Assembly: GCA_964617765.1 (NCBI GenBank)
Contig: CAZTZY010000017.1
Span: forward strand, 1 to 37,153
Source: CAZTZY01 sp964617765
GTDB lineage: Bacteria; Pseudomonadota; Gammaproteobacteria; Pseudomonadales; DT-91
Direction of reading: 5' to 3'
DNA: 37,153 nt
The position numbers were made by a program, and so were the translations under genes. The notes under the pieces were generated by a model. That model had not been told where the DNA came from and ran no database searches. It saw only the letters and a program-made list of their open reading frames with translations. This document shows, piece after piece, positions 8,280 to 17,021 of this stretch (positions within the stretch are counted from its first letter, which is position 1; each line of letters opens with the position of its first letter).

Positions 8280-11156
8280 ATGCAAATGCATGAAAGTACT
8301 ATGAAAGAGCTGTGGCAGAGTTCGCATATATCTGGCGGGAATGCTGCTTATGTTGAAGACCTTTATGAAGCATATTTGCTTGATCCCAATTCCGTGCCTG
8401 AATCATGGCGTAATTATTTTGATAAATTACCGAAAACAGCCAGCGGGATTAATGACATTCCGCACTCAACCATACGAGAGCATTTTGCATTATTAGGCAA
8501 AGCCAAATTACGCCCTGCTGCAAAAAGCAGTGAATATGATGGTTCAGCTACAGAATATGAGCGTAAGCAAGTCGCAGTTGTTCAATTAATCAACGCTTAC
8601 CGTCGCGGTCATCAAAAAGCGAATCTTGATCCATTGGGATTATGGAAACGGGAACGCATCAAGGAGCTCGATTTAAGTTTCCATAAGTTATCTGAAGCAG
8701 ACTACGATACGGTTTTTCAGGCAGGCAATTTTCATATTGGTAAAAAAGAGGCTACGCTCAGGGAAATTCATCAGGCTCTTGAAGCAACGTATTGTCGAAG
8801 TATTGGAGCCGAATTTCTGCATATTGCCGATGAAGAGCAACGTGACTGGATTCAGCAGCGAATGGAAAGTGTTAGGTCTTCACCGCTATATGGTCTCGAA
8901 GTAAAAAAACACTTATTGGAAAGATTGACTGCTGCTGAAGGCCTGGAAAAATATTTGGGCTCTCGTTATCCGGGCACCAAACGTTTTGGCGTGGAAGGTA
9001 GTGAATCATTGATTCCAATGATGGATGAGTTAATTCAGCGTGCCGGATCCTACCAGGTAAAAGAAATTGTCATTGGCATGGCGCATCGTGGCAGGTTAAA
9101 TGTCTTGGTCAATACTCTAGGTAAAAACCCGGCTGAACTTTTTGACGAGTTTGAGGGGAAGGCTGAATACCATGGTTCCGCTGATGTAAAATACCATCAG
9201 GGGTTTTCATCCAACGTGATGACATCGGGTGGGGAAGTACATCTCGCTCTCGCTTTTAATCCATCACATCTTGAAATAGCTTCGCCAGTGGTTGAAGGTT
9301 CTGTGCGTGCTCGCCAGGATCGTCGTAATGATGCAAAAGGCTCATCAGTATTACCAATAGTGATGCATGGTGATGCCGCTTTTGCCGGGCAGGGCGTGGT
9401 GATGGAAACCTTCCAGATGTCGCAAACGCGTGCCTATGGTATCGGTGGTTCAATTCATATAGTTATTAATAACCAGGTTGGATTTACCACCAGTAAAAAA
9501 GAAGATGCACGTTCAACCGAGTATTGTACTGATATAGCCAAAATGGTGCAGGCGCCCATTTTTCATGTCAATGGCGATGATCCGGAAGCAGTACTTTTTG
9601 TTTCACAAATGGCTATTGATTTTCGCCAGCAATTTAAAAAAGATATTGTTATCGATCTTTTTTGTTATCGTCGCCGGGGACATAACGAGGCTGATGAGCC
9701 ATCAGGTACGCAACCATTAATGTATGCCGTTATTCAAAATCATCCTACCACGCGCGATTTATATGCCAGACGGCTAATTGCAGATGCTGTTATTTCTGAC
9801 ATCGATGATGCCAAACTGATAGATGAGTATCGCCATGCACTGGATAACGGCTTGCATGTGGCAAAAAGTCTGGTGCGTAAATCCAGCCTGGAATTATATG
9901 TTGACTGGAAACCTTATATTGGACATCCACACCGGTTTTATTGCGATACCAGTTTTGATCGCGATCGATTAAAAGTGTTGGCAAACCAGCTGACAGAAAT
10001 TCCTGATGGGTTTGTCTTACAAAGGCAGGTAGCAAAAATCATTGAAGACAGGCGTAAAATGACTGCCGGTGCTATGGAGCTTAACTGGGGTTATGCAGAA
10101 AATCTGGCGTATGCAACCTTGCTGGACCAGGGTCATCCTGTGCGCATTACCGGACAGGATGTCGGGCGTGGCACATTCTCGCATCGCCATGCAGTGTTGC
10201 ATAACCAGAATGATGGCAGTACCTATGCGCCTTTGCAAAACCTGGATGCCAATCAACCGCGCATGACCATACACGATTCATTTTTATCAGAGGAAGCGGT
10301 GTTGGCATTTGAGTATGGTTATGCGACTACCATGCCGAATGCGTTAGTGATATGGGAGGCCCAGTTTGGGGATTTTGCTAATGGAGCGCAGGTTGTTATT
10401 GATCAGTTTATTACTTGTGGAGAGCATAAGTGGGCGCGTTTATGTGGATTGACCATGCTGTTGCCACATGGCTATGAGGGACAGGGGCCAGAGCATTCAT
10501 CTGCGCGTTTAGAGCGCTATTTGCAGTTGTGTGCTGAAAGAAATATCCAGGTGTGTGTGCCGACAACGCCAGCACAAATATTCCATTTGTTGCGCAGGCA
10601 GGCAGTTCGATATTTGCGTAAGCCATTGATAGTCTTTACGCCAAAAAGCCTGTTAAGGCATAAATTGGCTGTGTCTTCGCTGGATGAGTTAGCTAACGGT
10701 AGTTTTCAGCCAGTTCTTGATGATGTAGATGTAGATGATGCGAAAGCCATTTCACGAATTATCCTCTGTAGCGGCAAGGTTTATTATGAGCTGCTCGAGA
10801 AGCGACGTGAGCTGTCTTTAAACCATATTGCCATCCTGCGTATTGAGCAGCTATATCCATTTCCAGATGAATACCTTACCTCGATATTGCAAAGATATTC
10901 AGGTTTAAGAGAGGTGTTTTGGTGCCAGGAAGAGCCGCGTAACCAGGGGGCCTGGTATAATAGCCGCCATCGTTTTAGCCGCTCAATACATAAAGTGCAT
11001 CCCGATGTTTCGTTATCATTTGCCGGGCGTACAGCGTCAGCATCCCCGGCTGCGGGTTATATGGCATTACATATCAAACAACAAGAAACTTTAATTAATA
11101 AGGCGCTAGGATTGAATAATCCTGTTAGTGAAGCGCAAGAACAAAAGGGTGAATAA
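8280..11156 (+). CDS. sucA: 2-oxoglutarate dehydrogenase E1 component
   Basis: SucA is the TPP-dependent E1 subunit that decarboxylates 2-oxoglutarate and transfers the succinyl group to the lipoyl arm of SucB in the TCA cycle. At 958 residues it has the normal length. The N-terminal segment SGGNAAYVEDLYEAYLLDPNSVPESWRNYF is the E2-binding region. Next come the E1 core with GMAHRGRLNVL, the TPP/Mg region HVNGDDPEAV, and the FCYRRRGHNEADEP block, then the transketolase-like half with QDVGRGTFSHRHAVL and EAQFGDFANGAQVV. The C-terminal part keeps WCQEEPRNQGAW. ATG 8280 has AAGG six bases upstream; ATGs at 8286 and 8301 are possible alternatives. Its stop overlaps the sucB start by one base, so the two are translationally coupled. 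Confidence 0.97.
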   Translation: MQMHESTMKELWQSSHISGGNAAYVEDLYEAYLLDPNSVPESWRNYFDKLPKTASGINDIPHSTIREHFALLGKAKLRPAAKSSEYDGSATEYERKQVAVVQLINAYRRGHQKANLDPLGLWKRERIKELDLSFHKLSEADYDTVFQAGNFHIGKKEATLREIHQALEATYCRSIGAEFLHIADEEQRDWIQQRMESVRSSPLYGLEVKKHLLERLTAAEGLEKYLGSRYPGTKRFGVEGSESLIPMMDELIQRAGSYQVKEIVIGMAHRGRLNVLVNTLGKNPAELFDEFEGKAEYHGSADVKYHQGFSSNVMTSGGEVHLALAFNPSHLEIASPVVEGSVRARQDRRNDAKGSSVLPIVMHGDAAFAGQGVVMETFQMSQTRAYGIGGSIHIVINNQVGFTTSKKEDARSTEYCTDIAKMVQAPIFHVNGDDPEAVLFVSQMAIDFRQQFKKDIVIDLFCYRRRGHNEADEPSGTQPLMYAVIQNHPTTRDLYARRLIADAVISDIDDAKLIDEYRHALDNGLHVAKSLVRKSSLELYVDWKPYIGHPHRFYCDTSFDRDRLKVLANQLTEIPDGFVLQRQVAKIIEDRRKMTAGAMELNWGYAENLAYATLLDQGHPVRITGQDVGRGTFSHRHAVLHNQNDGSTYAPLQNLDANQPRMTIHDSFLSEEAVLAFEYGYATTMPNALVIWEAQFGDFANGAQVVIDQFITCGEHKWARLCGLTMLLPHGYEGQGPEHSSARLERYLQLCAERNIQVCVPTTPAQIFHLLRRQAVRYLRKPLIVFTPKSLLRHKLAVSSLDELANGSFQPVLDDVDVDDAKAISRIILCSGKVYYELLEKRRELSLNHIAILRIEQLYPFPDEYLTSILQRYSGLREVFWCQEEPRNQGAWYNSRHRFSRSIHKVHPDVSLSFAGRTASASPAAGYMALHIKQQETLINKALGLNNPVSEAQEQKGE

Positions 11157-12376
11157 TGAATATAGATATTAAAGCACCACAGTTCCCTGAATCTATTGCA
11201 GATGGAACAATTGCAACCTGGTATAAAAAGCCGGGTGAAGCGGTAAAGCGCGATGAACATATTGTTGATATTGAAACCGATAAAGTGGTGCTGGAAGTGG
11301 TCGCCCCCGCAGATGGTTCAATTTCCAGTATTTTGAAAGCGGAAGGTGAAGTGGTATTGAGTGAAGAGGTCATTGCCATATTTACTGAGGGGAATGCTTC
11401 AGTGCCTGCTGCATCTGTTAAGGCTGAAGCTAAACCCATTGATAAAAATGAAGTCACTGGCGAACCAATATTAAGTCCGGCAGCGCGTAAAATGGCGAGT
11501 GAAAATAATATAGATATCACAGCCGTTTCTGGTACGGGCAAGGATGGCCGTGTTACCAAGGAAGATATTGCCTCGCTCGTACAAATGAAGCAAAACTTGG
11601 CTTCACAGGTTTCAACAGCGGCAATTATATCACCAGCTGTCAGTGAATTGTTGGGAGATGCCATTCAGCAAGGTCGTGTAGAGCGTCGGGTGCCAATGAC
11701 TCGTATGCGCGCACGAATTGCTGAAAGATTGTTGGACGCTTCACAAAATACGGCAATGCTAACTACATTCAATGAAGTTAATATGCAGCCGGTAATGGAT
11801 TTGCGTAATAAATATAAAGAGCTTTTCGAGAAAGCGCATAATGGTACCCGTCTGGGTTATATGTCTTTATTTGTTCGCGCATCAGTAGAAGCGTTAAAAC
11901 GTTTTCCGGCAGTGAATGCTTCTATCGACGGTAATGATATTGTGTATCATGGTTTTCAGGATGTCGGTGTTGCAGTATCCACGGATAAAGGTCTGGTTGT
12001 TCCAGTACTTCGAGATACGGATCAAATGAGCCTGGCGGATATCGAGTCAAAAATTCGCGAATTTGGGTTAAAGGCGAAAGATGGAAAGTTGGGCATTGAG
12101 GAGATGCAAGGCGGAACATTTACTATTACCAATGGTGGCGTTTTCGGCTCTTTGATGTCTACACCTATATTGAATCCTCCGCAGGCAGCAATTCTGGGTA
12201 TGCACAAAATCCAGGATCGTCCGATGGCGGTAAATGGCGAAGTAAAAATTTTGCCGATGATGTATCTGGCTTTATCCTATGACCATCGCTTGATTGACGG
12301 TAAGGAGGCTGTACAGTTTTTGGTAGCCATCAAGGATTTGTTAGAGGATCCCGCGCGGATCCTGTTGGAAATTTAA
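11156..12376 (+). CDS. sucB: dihydrolipoyllysine succinyltransferase, E2 of 2-oxoglutarate dehydrogenase
   Basis: SucB forms the core of the 2-oxoglutarate dehydrogenase complex and moves the succinyl group from lipoate to CoA. The 406-residue protein has one lipoyl domain (about 1-78) with the lipoylated Lys43 in DIETDKVVLEV, a linker, a peripheral-subunit-binding domain (about 103-140; ILSPAARKMASENNID and GTGKDGRVTKEDI), and the catalytic acyltransferase domain from about 175. The active-site motif SYDHRLIDGKEAV gives His377 and Asp381. One lipoyl domain and the sequence PQFPESIADG at the N-terminus indicate E2o rather than pyruvate E2. The start overlaps the sucA stop by one base; lpdA follows after 54 bases. 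Confidence 0.97.
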   Translation: MNIDIKAPQFPESIADGTIATWYKKPGEAVKRDEHIVDIETDKVVLEVVAPADGSISSILKAEGEVVLSEEVIAIFTEGNASVPAASVKAEAKPIDKNEVTGEPILSPAARKMASENNIDITAVSGTGKDGRVTKEDIASLVQMKQNLASQVSTAAIISPAVSELLGDAIQQGRVERRVPMTRMRARIAERLLDASQNTAMLTTFNEVNMQPVMDLRNKYKELFEKAHNGTRLGYMSLFVRASVEALKRFPAVNASIDGNDIVYHGFQDVGVAVSTDKGLVVPVLRDTDQMSLADIESKIREFGLKAKDGKLGIEEMQGGTFTITNGGVFGSLMSTPILNPPQAAILGMHKIQDRPMAVNGEVKILPMMYLALSYDHRLIDGKEAVQFLVAIKDLLEDPARILLEI

Positions 12377-12430
12377 TTAAATAACCCTAGTGTTTTCATT
12401 ACAGAGTGTTTTCGCTCAATAGGAAAAAGA

Positions 12431-13879
12431 ATGTCAGAAAAATATGATGTGATTGTTATTGGTGCAGGTCCTGGTGGTTATGTTGCAGCTATTCGTTGTG
12501 CACAATTGGGTTTAAAAACGGCTTGTGTAGAAAAGTGGGTAGATGGCAATAGCAAGGCAGTATTGGGTGGTACCTGCTTGAATGTCGGGTGTATTCCATC
12601 TAAAGCCTTGCTCGATTCATCTCATAAGTATAAGGAAGCCAAAGAAGGATTTTCTATTCATGGTATATCCACTACAGATTTAAAAATTGATATAGAAAAA
12701 ATGTTAGCGCGCAAAACAGCCATTGTTTCGCAGTTGACCAATGGTATTGCGGGTTTATTTACCGGTAATGGCGTTGTATCTATTAAAGGTACTGGCAAAT
12801 TATTATCGGGAAAGCGTGTGGAAGTTGTTGCTCCTGACGGTGCGGTAACTATTTATGAAGCGAGTAATGTTATTTTGGCCACGGGTTCGGTGCCTGTGAA
12901 TATTCCTCCTGCGCCATTAGATGAAGAAACAATTGTTGATTCAACCGGCGCCTTGAACTTTACCAGTGTACCCAAGCGTCTAGGTGTCATTGGTGCTGGC
13001 GTGATAGGTCTGGAGCTAGGGTCGGTTTGGTCGCGTCTTGGCGCTGAAGTTATTGTGTTAGAGGCTATGGATACTTTTCTGGGTACAGTGGATAAAGTGA
13101 TTGCCAAGGAAGCTAAAAAAATCCTGACCAAACAGGGTCTGGATATTCGTTTAGGTGCCCGTGTAACTGGAACGTCGGTAAAAAAAGGTAAAGCCGCCAA
13201 GGTTGCTGTTACCTATGTGGATGCTGAAGGCGAAAAAGTGGAAGAGTTTGATAAGCTGATTGTCGCCGTGGGTCGAAAACCTTTGACGAGTGGACTTCTT
13301 GCTCCGGATTCCGGAGTGAGTCTTGATGAGCGCGGTTTTATTTTTGTTAATGATTTTTGCCAGACCGAAGCTCCCGGGGTTTATGCGGTGGGGGATATTG
13401 TCAGGGGGCCTATGCTAGCGCATAAGGCTTCTGAAGAAGGCGTTATGGTCGCCGAGCGTATTGCCGGTCAAAAGACACAAATTAACTATGCAACTATTCC
13501 CGGGGTTATTTATACACATCCGGAAATCGCCATGGTCGGGAAAAACGAAGAACAGCTTAAGGCCGAAGGTGTTGAATATAATGTCGGTATGTTCCCGTTT
13601 GCAGCCAATGGTAGGGCGTTGGCCGGAAATGACTCTGAAGGCATGGTGAAATTACTGGCTGATGCAAAAACTGATCGCATATTAGGATGTCATATTATTG
13701 GTCCATCAGCAGCTGATCTTGTGCAACAGGTTGTTATTGCGATGGAATTTGGATCAAGTGCTGAAGATATCGGTTTAACAGTATTTGGTCATCCAACCTT
13801 GTCAGAAGCCCTTCATGAGGCTGCTTTGGCGGTCAATGGACACGCTATTCACGCCGTGAACCGCAAGAAACGTAAATAA
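12431..13879 (+). CDS. lpdA: dihydrolipoyl dehydrogenase (E3)
   Basis: This FAD enzyme reoxidises dihydrolipoate on SucB and passes electrons to NAD+. In 482 residues it has the FAD-binding GAGPGGYVAAI at 11-21, the redox disulfide GGTCLNVGCIPSK (Cys49 and Cys54), the NAD-binding GVIGAGVIGLELG, a second FAD motif ending in YAVGDIVRG, and the C-terminal dimerisation domain with the catalytic His-Glu pair in GHPTLSEALHEAAL. It follows sucB in the same direction and ends just before a strong terminator, so sucA-sucB-lpdA form one unit. From its position it is the E3 of the 2-oxoglutarate complex (LpdG type), although E3 may be shared with other complexes such as glycine cleavage. Confidence 0.96.
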   Translation: MSEKYDVIVIGAGPGGYVAAIRCAQLGLKTACVEKWVDGNSKAVLGGTCLNVGCIPSKALLDSSHKYKEAKEGFSIHGISTTDLKIDIEKMLARKTAIVSQLTNGIAGLFTGNGVVSIKGTGKLLSGKRVEVVAPDGAVTIYEASNVILATGSVPVNIPPAPLDEETIVDSTGALNFTSVPKRLGVIGAGVIGLELGSVWSRLGAEVIVLEAMDTFLGTVDKVIAKEAKKILTKQGLDIRLGARVTGTSVKKGKAAKVAVTYVDAEGEKVEEFDKLIVAVGRKPLTSGLLAPDSGVSLDERGFIFVNDFCQTEAPGVYAVGDIVRGPMLAHKASEEGVMVAERIAGQKTQINYATIPGVIYTHPEIAMVGKNEEQLKAEGVEYNVGMFPFAANGRALAGNDSEGMVKLLADAKTDRILGCHIIGPSAADLVQQVVIAMEFGSSAEDIGLTVFGHPTLSEALHEAALAVNGHAIHAVNRKKRK

Positions 13880-13910
13880 ATTTGCGGCAAATGGCAAAAT
13901 CAAAGAGAAT

Positions 13911-13940
13911 TAGCGCCGAAATTTCCGGCGCTATTTTTTT
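13911..13940 (+). terminator. rho-independent terminator after lpdA
   Basis: An 8-bp GC-rich stem TAGCGCCG (13911-13918) pairs with CGGCGCTA (13926-13933) around a seven-base loop and is followed by seven T (13934-13940). It separates sucA-sucB-lpdA from sucCD. Confidence 0.88.
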
Positions 13941-14045
13941 GGCGAAACTCTAAGGGAATTGGCTCTATAAAAAAGGGGCAGGCTTTAATCCAGCTTGTCA
14001 GTCAGTCACTGGTACAGTTTGTATCAATCAAAATGGTAAAACAGC

Positions 14046-15212
14046 ATGAATCTTCATGAGTATCAAGGCAAACAGTTGTTTGCTCAGTACGGTTTGCCTG
14101 TATCTAAAGGTATCGCTTGCGATACACCTGAAGAAGCAGCAGCAGCAACAAAAACTATTGGCGGTGACATGTGGGTAGTTAAAGCCCAGGTGCATGCTGG
14201 TGGCCGTGGTAAGGCTGGTGGCGTTAAATTGATTAAATCAGCTGAGGAAGCTCAAGCTTTTGCAGCAAAATGGTTGGGTAAAAATTTAGTTACCTATCAA
14301 ACTGATGCTAATGGTCAACCAGTGACTAAAATTTTAGTAGAGACCTGTACTGATATCGCTGATGAATTGTACTTGGGTGCTGTTGTTGATCGTTCTAGTC
14401 GCCGCGTAATTTTTATGGCATCTACAGAGGGTGGCGTGGAAATTGAAAAAGTGGCTGAAGAAACCCCAGAAAAAATTCTTAAGGCAACTATTGATCCATT
14501 AACAGGAGCCCAGCCTTATCAAGGCCGCGAGTTAGCTTTTCAATTAGGCTTGCAAGGCGATCAAATCAAACAATTCACCAATATATTTTTGGGTTTAGCT
14601 AAACTATTTGTCGAAAAAGATTTGGATTTGTTAGAGATTAATCCACTGGTTATTAAAACTGATGGTAACTTGCACTGCCTGGATGCAAAAATTTCTATTG
14701 ATAACAATGCCTTATATCGCCACAAAGATTTACAGGCAATGAAAGATCCTTCACAAGAAGATGCTCGTGAAGCTGAAGCTGCAGCATGGGAATTAAACTA
14801 TGTAGCTTTGGACGGCAGCATCGGTTGTATGGTGAATGGTGCAGGTTTAGCGATGGGTACCATGGATATCGTCGCATTGCATGGCGGTTTCCCGGCTAAC
14901 TTTCTGGATGTGGGCGGCGGTGCAACCAAGCAACGTGTTGCTGAGGCCTTCAAAATTATCCTGTCTGATAGCAATGTTAAAGCCGTATTGGTTAACATTT
15001 TCGGTGGTATTGTACGTTGCGACATGATTGCTGAAGGCATCATTGGTGCGGTAAAAGAAGTGGGCGTCACCATTCCAGTTATCGTGCGTTTAGAAGGTAC
15101 AAATGCAGATTTAGGTAAAAAAGTTCTTGAGCAATCAGGCTTGGCTATTATTGCAGCAACCAGTTTGACTGATGCAGCACAACAAGCTGTTAAAGCAGCA
15201 GGTGGCAAATAA
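14046..15212 (+). CDS. sucC: succinyl-CoA ligase [ADP-forming] subunit beta
   Basis: SucC with SucD makes ATP or GTP from succinyl-CoA, the only substrate-level phosphorylation of the TCA cycle. The 388 residues are the exact family length. An ATP-grasp domain fills the N-terminal two thirds, opening with MNLHEYQGKQLFAQYGLPVS and including VKAQVHAGGRGKAGGVKL and DLLEINPLV. The C-terminal ligase domain has the glycine-rich NGAGLAMGTMD and NIFGGIVRCDMIAEGI. A TATAAA at 13966-13971, after the lpdA terminator, could be a -10 element, but no matching -35 is seen and the ribosome binding site is weak. The stop overlaps the sucD start by one base. Confidence 0.97.
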   Translation: MNLHEYQGKQLFAQYGLPVSKGIACDTPEEAAAATKTIGGDMWVVKAQVHAGGRGKAGGVKLIKSAEEAQAFAAKWLGKNLVTYQTDANGQPVTKILVETCTDIADELYLGAVVDRSSRRVIFMASTEGGVEIEKVAEETPEKILKATIDPLTGAQPYQGRELAFQLGLQGDQIKQFTNIFLGLAKLFVEKDLDLLEINPLVIKTDGNLHCLDAKISIDNNALYRHKDLQAMKDPSQEDAREAEAAAWELNYVALDGSIGCMVNGAGLAMGTMDIVALHGGFPANFLDVGGGATKQRVAEAFKIILSDSNVKAVLVNIFGGIVRCDMIAEGIIGAVKEVGVTIPVIVRLEGTNADLGKKVLEQSGLAIIAATSLTDAAQQAVKAAGGK

Positions 15213-16087
15213 TGTCTATTTTAATTAATAAAGATACTAAAGTAATTTGTCAGGGTTTCACTGGTGGCCAAGGTACTTTCCATTCTGAACAAGCCATTGC
15301 TTACGGTACAAAAATGGTGGGTGGTGTAACGCCAGGCAAAGGTGGAACCACGCATTTAGGTTTGCCAGTATTTAATACTGTGGCTGAAGCTGTAAAAGCA
15401 ACAGGTGCAACTGCATCAGTTATCTATGTACCTGCGGCCTTTTGCAAAGATTCTATTTTGGAAGCGGCAAACAGCGGCATTCAATTGATTGTTTGTATTA
15501 CTGAAGGCATTCCTACCCTGGATATGCTGCAGGTTAAAGTGCGTTGTGACGAATTGGGTGTGCGCTTGATAGGACCAAACTGCCCGGGTGTCATTACTCC
15601 AGGCGAATGTAAAATTGGCATTATGCCAGGCCACATTCACTTGCCAGGCAAAGTAGGTATTGTATCGCGTTCAGGTACTTTGACGTATGAAGCTGTTAAA
15701 CAAACTACCGATTACGGTTTTGGTCAGTCTACCTGTGTTGGTATTGGTGGTGATCCAATTCCCGGTTCTAACTTCATAGATATTTTAAAGTTGTTTGAGG
15801 CGGATCCAAAAACTGAAGCGATCGTAATGATCGGTGAAATCGGTGGTTCTGCAGAAGAAGAAGCAGCCGCTTTTATCAAAGCTAATGTTACCAAGCCTGT
15901 TGTTTCTTACATTGCTGGTGTTACTGCGCCAAAAGGCAAGCGTATGGGTCATGCCGGCGCAATTATTTCTGGTGGCAAGGGTACTGCTGATGAGAAATTT
16001 GCTGCATTGGAAGATGCCGGGGTAAAAACCGTACGTAGTCTTGCTGATATCGGAGAAGCTTTAAAAGCGGTTACTGGTTGGAAGTAA
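15212..16087 (+). CDS. sucD: succinyl-CoA ligase [ADP-forming] subunit alpha
   Basis: SucD carries the phosphohistidine intermediate and the CoA site of succinyl-CoA synthetase. The 291-residue protein starts MSILINKDTKVICQGFTGGQGTFHSEQ, the CoA-binding domain. It contains GPNCPGVITPGECKIGIMPG, and SRSGTLTYEAVKQTTDYGFGQSTCVGIGGDP. Near residue 247 it has the catalytic His within RMGHAGAIISGGKGTADEK. It is coupled to sucC by a one-base overlap and is followed by a strong terminator 17 bases after the stop. Confidence 0.97.
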   Translation: MSILINKDTKVICQGFTGGQGTFHSEQAIAYGTKMVGGVTPGKGGTTHLGLPVFNTVAEAVKATGATASVIYVPAAFCKDSILEAANSGIQLIVCITEGIPTLDMLQVKVRCDELGVRLIGPNCPGVITPGECKIGIMPGHIHLPGKVGIVSRSGTLTYEAVKQTTDYGFGQSTCVGIGGDPIPGSNFIDILKLFEADPKTEAIVMIGEIGGSAEEEAAAFIKANVTKPVVSYIAGVTAPKGKRMGHAGAIISGGKGTADEKFAALEDAGVKTVRSLADIGEALKAVTGWK

Positions 16088-16104
16088 GCTATAACAGAAG
16101 AAAG

Positions 16105-16133
16105 AAAAAGGCCGCATAATTGCGGCCTTTTTT
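16105..16133. terminator. terminator after sucD, probably bidirectional
   Basis: GGCCGCA (16110-16116) pairs with TGCGGCC (16121-16127) around TAAT. It is flanked by five A on the left and six T on the right, so it can stop transcription of sucCD and also of the convergent minus-strand gene that ends at 16173. Confidence 0.88.
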
Positions 16134-16154
16134 ATTGGAAGTATTTCAATAAAA

Positions 16155-16178
16155 CATAGTTCAATGCATAGTTCAATG
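16155..16178. repeat. 12-bp tandem duplication at a gene end
   Basis: CATAGTTCAATG occurs twice in direct tandem (16155-16166 and 16167-16178). The right copy contains the stop codon and last codons of the minus-strand gene, and the left copy repeats them just downstream, so the stop codon is duplicated in frame. It looks like a simple local duplication. Confidence 0.7.
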
Positions 16179-16820
16179 CATTTTAAGCCACACATAAAAT
16201 ATTTCTTTATAGAGTGTATTGTCGCGATTGAACACAGAAGAATCATCACAATTTCCTACTATGGTGAATCCACAAGCGCTGATATTACTCTCAGTATCCA
16301 ATGCCGGAATTGAACAAATACGATTTTTGCCTACTAATATTTTTTTCGGGGCATCACCCTGACAAACATATTTTTTTTGTGGTGAATGGAAGATATTGCC
16401 AAAAAATCCCCCTTCATAATAAGGGAATTCATCCAGTTCGGTTTCGGTAACGGGGGTGTATAAACTACTTTTTTTGTCTGTTCTTAAATTGAAAGGAACC
16501 GGGGTACCAAAATAATTAACTCTTGCAAGAACACAACCGCTGATCCATCGCTGCTCGGTTTCAGTCAGTGAGTTGGGAAATCCATTCCAGGTCGGAGCTA
16601 TGCCTAATCGCCCATAAAACTCAAAAGTGAAATCAGCACTTTGGGTGATAAGAAGTTGATCCTTTTTCAACGCACATTCAGTAATGAAACCCAACAAAGA
16701 CCTTTTTTCCTGGGACTGTAACCAGTCAATATTTTGTAAGGGGACTTTTTCTGCCAATGAAACATGAGAGGCCAAGGTTAGCCCCATTATTGTTAATAAA
16801 AAGATACACCTTGGATTCAT
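16173..16820 (-). CDS. secreted protein of unknown function, Cys-containing
   Basis: I do not recognise a named family. The 215-residue product starts with a signal peptide, MNPRCIFLLTIMGLTLASH, with a likely signal peptidase I site after VSLA, so it should reach the periplasm or beyond. The mature part has about seven cysteines, enough for several disulfides, and no membrane segment. A striking central block reads GRLGIAPTWNGFPNSLTETE, followed by RWISGCVLARVNYFGTPVPF. From memory, similar wording (GLAP.W, W.S.C.LAR.N.FG.PV) occurs in uncharacterised secreted proteins of myxobacteria and others; this was not checked. The C-terminal part has CSIPALDTESNISACGF. It is convergent with sucD and divergent from the ompA-like gene. 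No good ribosome binding site is visible before the ATG at 16820. Confidence 0.75.
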   Translation of the reverse strand: MNPRCIFLLTIMGLTLASHVSLAEKVPLQNIDWLQSQEKRSLLGFITECALKKDQLLITQSADFTFEFYGRLGIAPTWNGFPNSLTETEQRWISGCVLARVNYFGTPVPFNLRTDKKSSLYTPVTETELDEFPYYEGGFFGNIFHSPQKKYVCQGDAPKKILVGKNRICSIPALDTESNISACGFTIVGNCDDSSVFNRDNTLYKEIFYVWLKMH

Positions 16821-16920
16821 AGATTGGCATTTTTAGTTGGTATGCTTTCATTCTAGGTACAGAGTGACAATGCGTAAACGTGAAATATAGATTCTTTGTA
16901 TTTTTTCTATTGTATGGTGT

Positions 16921-17020
16921 NNNNNNNNNNNNNNNNNNNNNNNNNNNNNNNNNNNNNNNNNNNNNNNNNNNNNNNNNNNNNNNNNNNNNNNNNNNNNNNN
17001 NNNNNNNNNNNNNNNNNNNN
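16921..17020. other. assembly gap of 100 N
   Basis: Exactly 100 undetermined bases occur here. That round number is the usual placeholder for a gap of unknown size, so the true distance between 16920 and 17021 is not known and neither is the reading frame across it. Confidence 0.97.
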
Positions 17021-17021
17021 T

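Noticed and set aside
11125..11664. Long open frame on the minus strand opposite sucB (179 codons)
   Set aside because: It lies antisense to the lipoyl and linker regions of a certain gene, has Ser/Thr/Ala-rich shadow composition, and shows no domain.
12344..12364. AGGATCC-CGCGC-GGATCCT inverted repeat at the end of sucB
   Set aside because: It codes for the family-typical C-terminus of SucB, has no T tract and lies inside the operon, so chance is the better explanation.
16896..17021. Open frame from TTG 16896 through the N run as the start of the porin
   Set aside because: The gap has unknown length, the eight visible residues are not a convincing signal peptide, and the start has no ribosome binding site.
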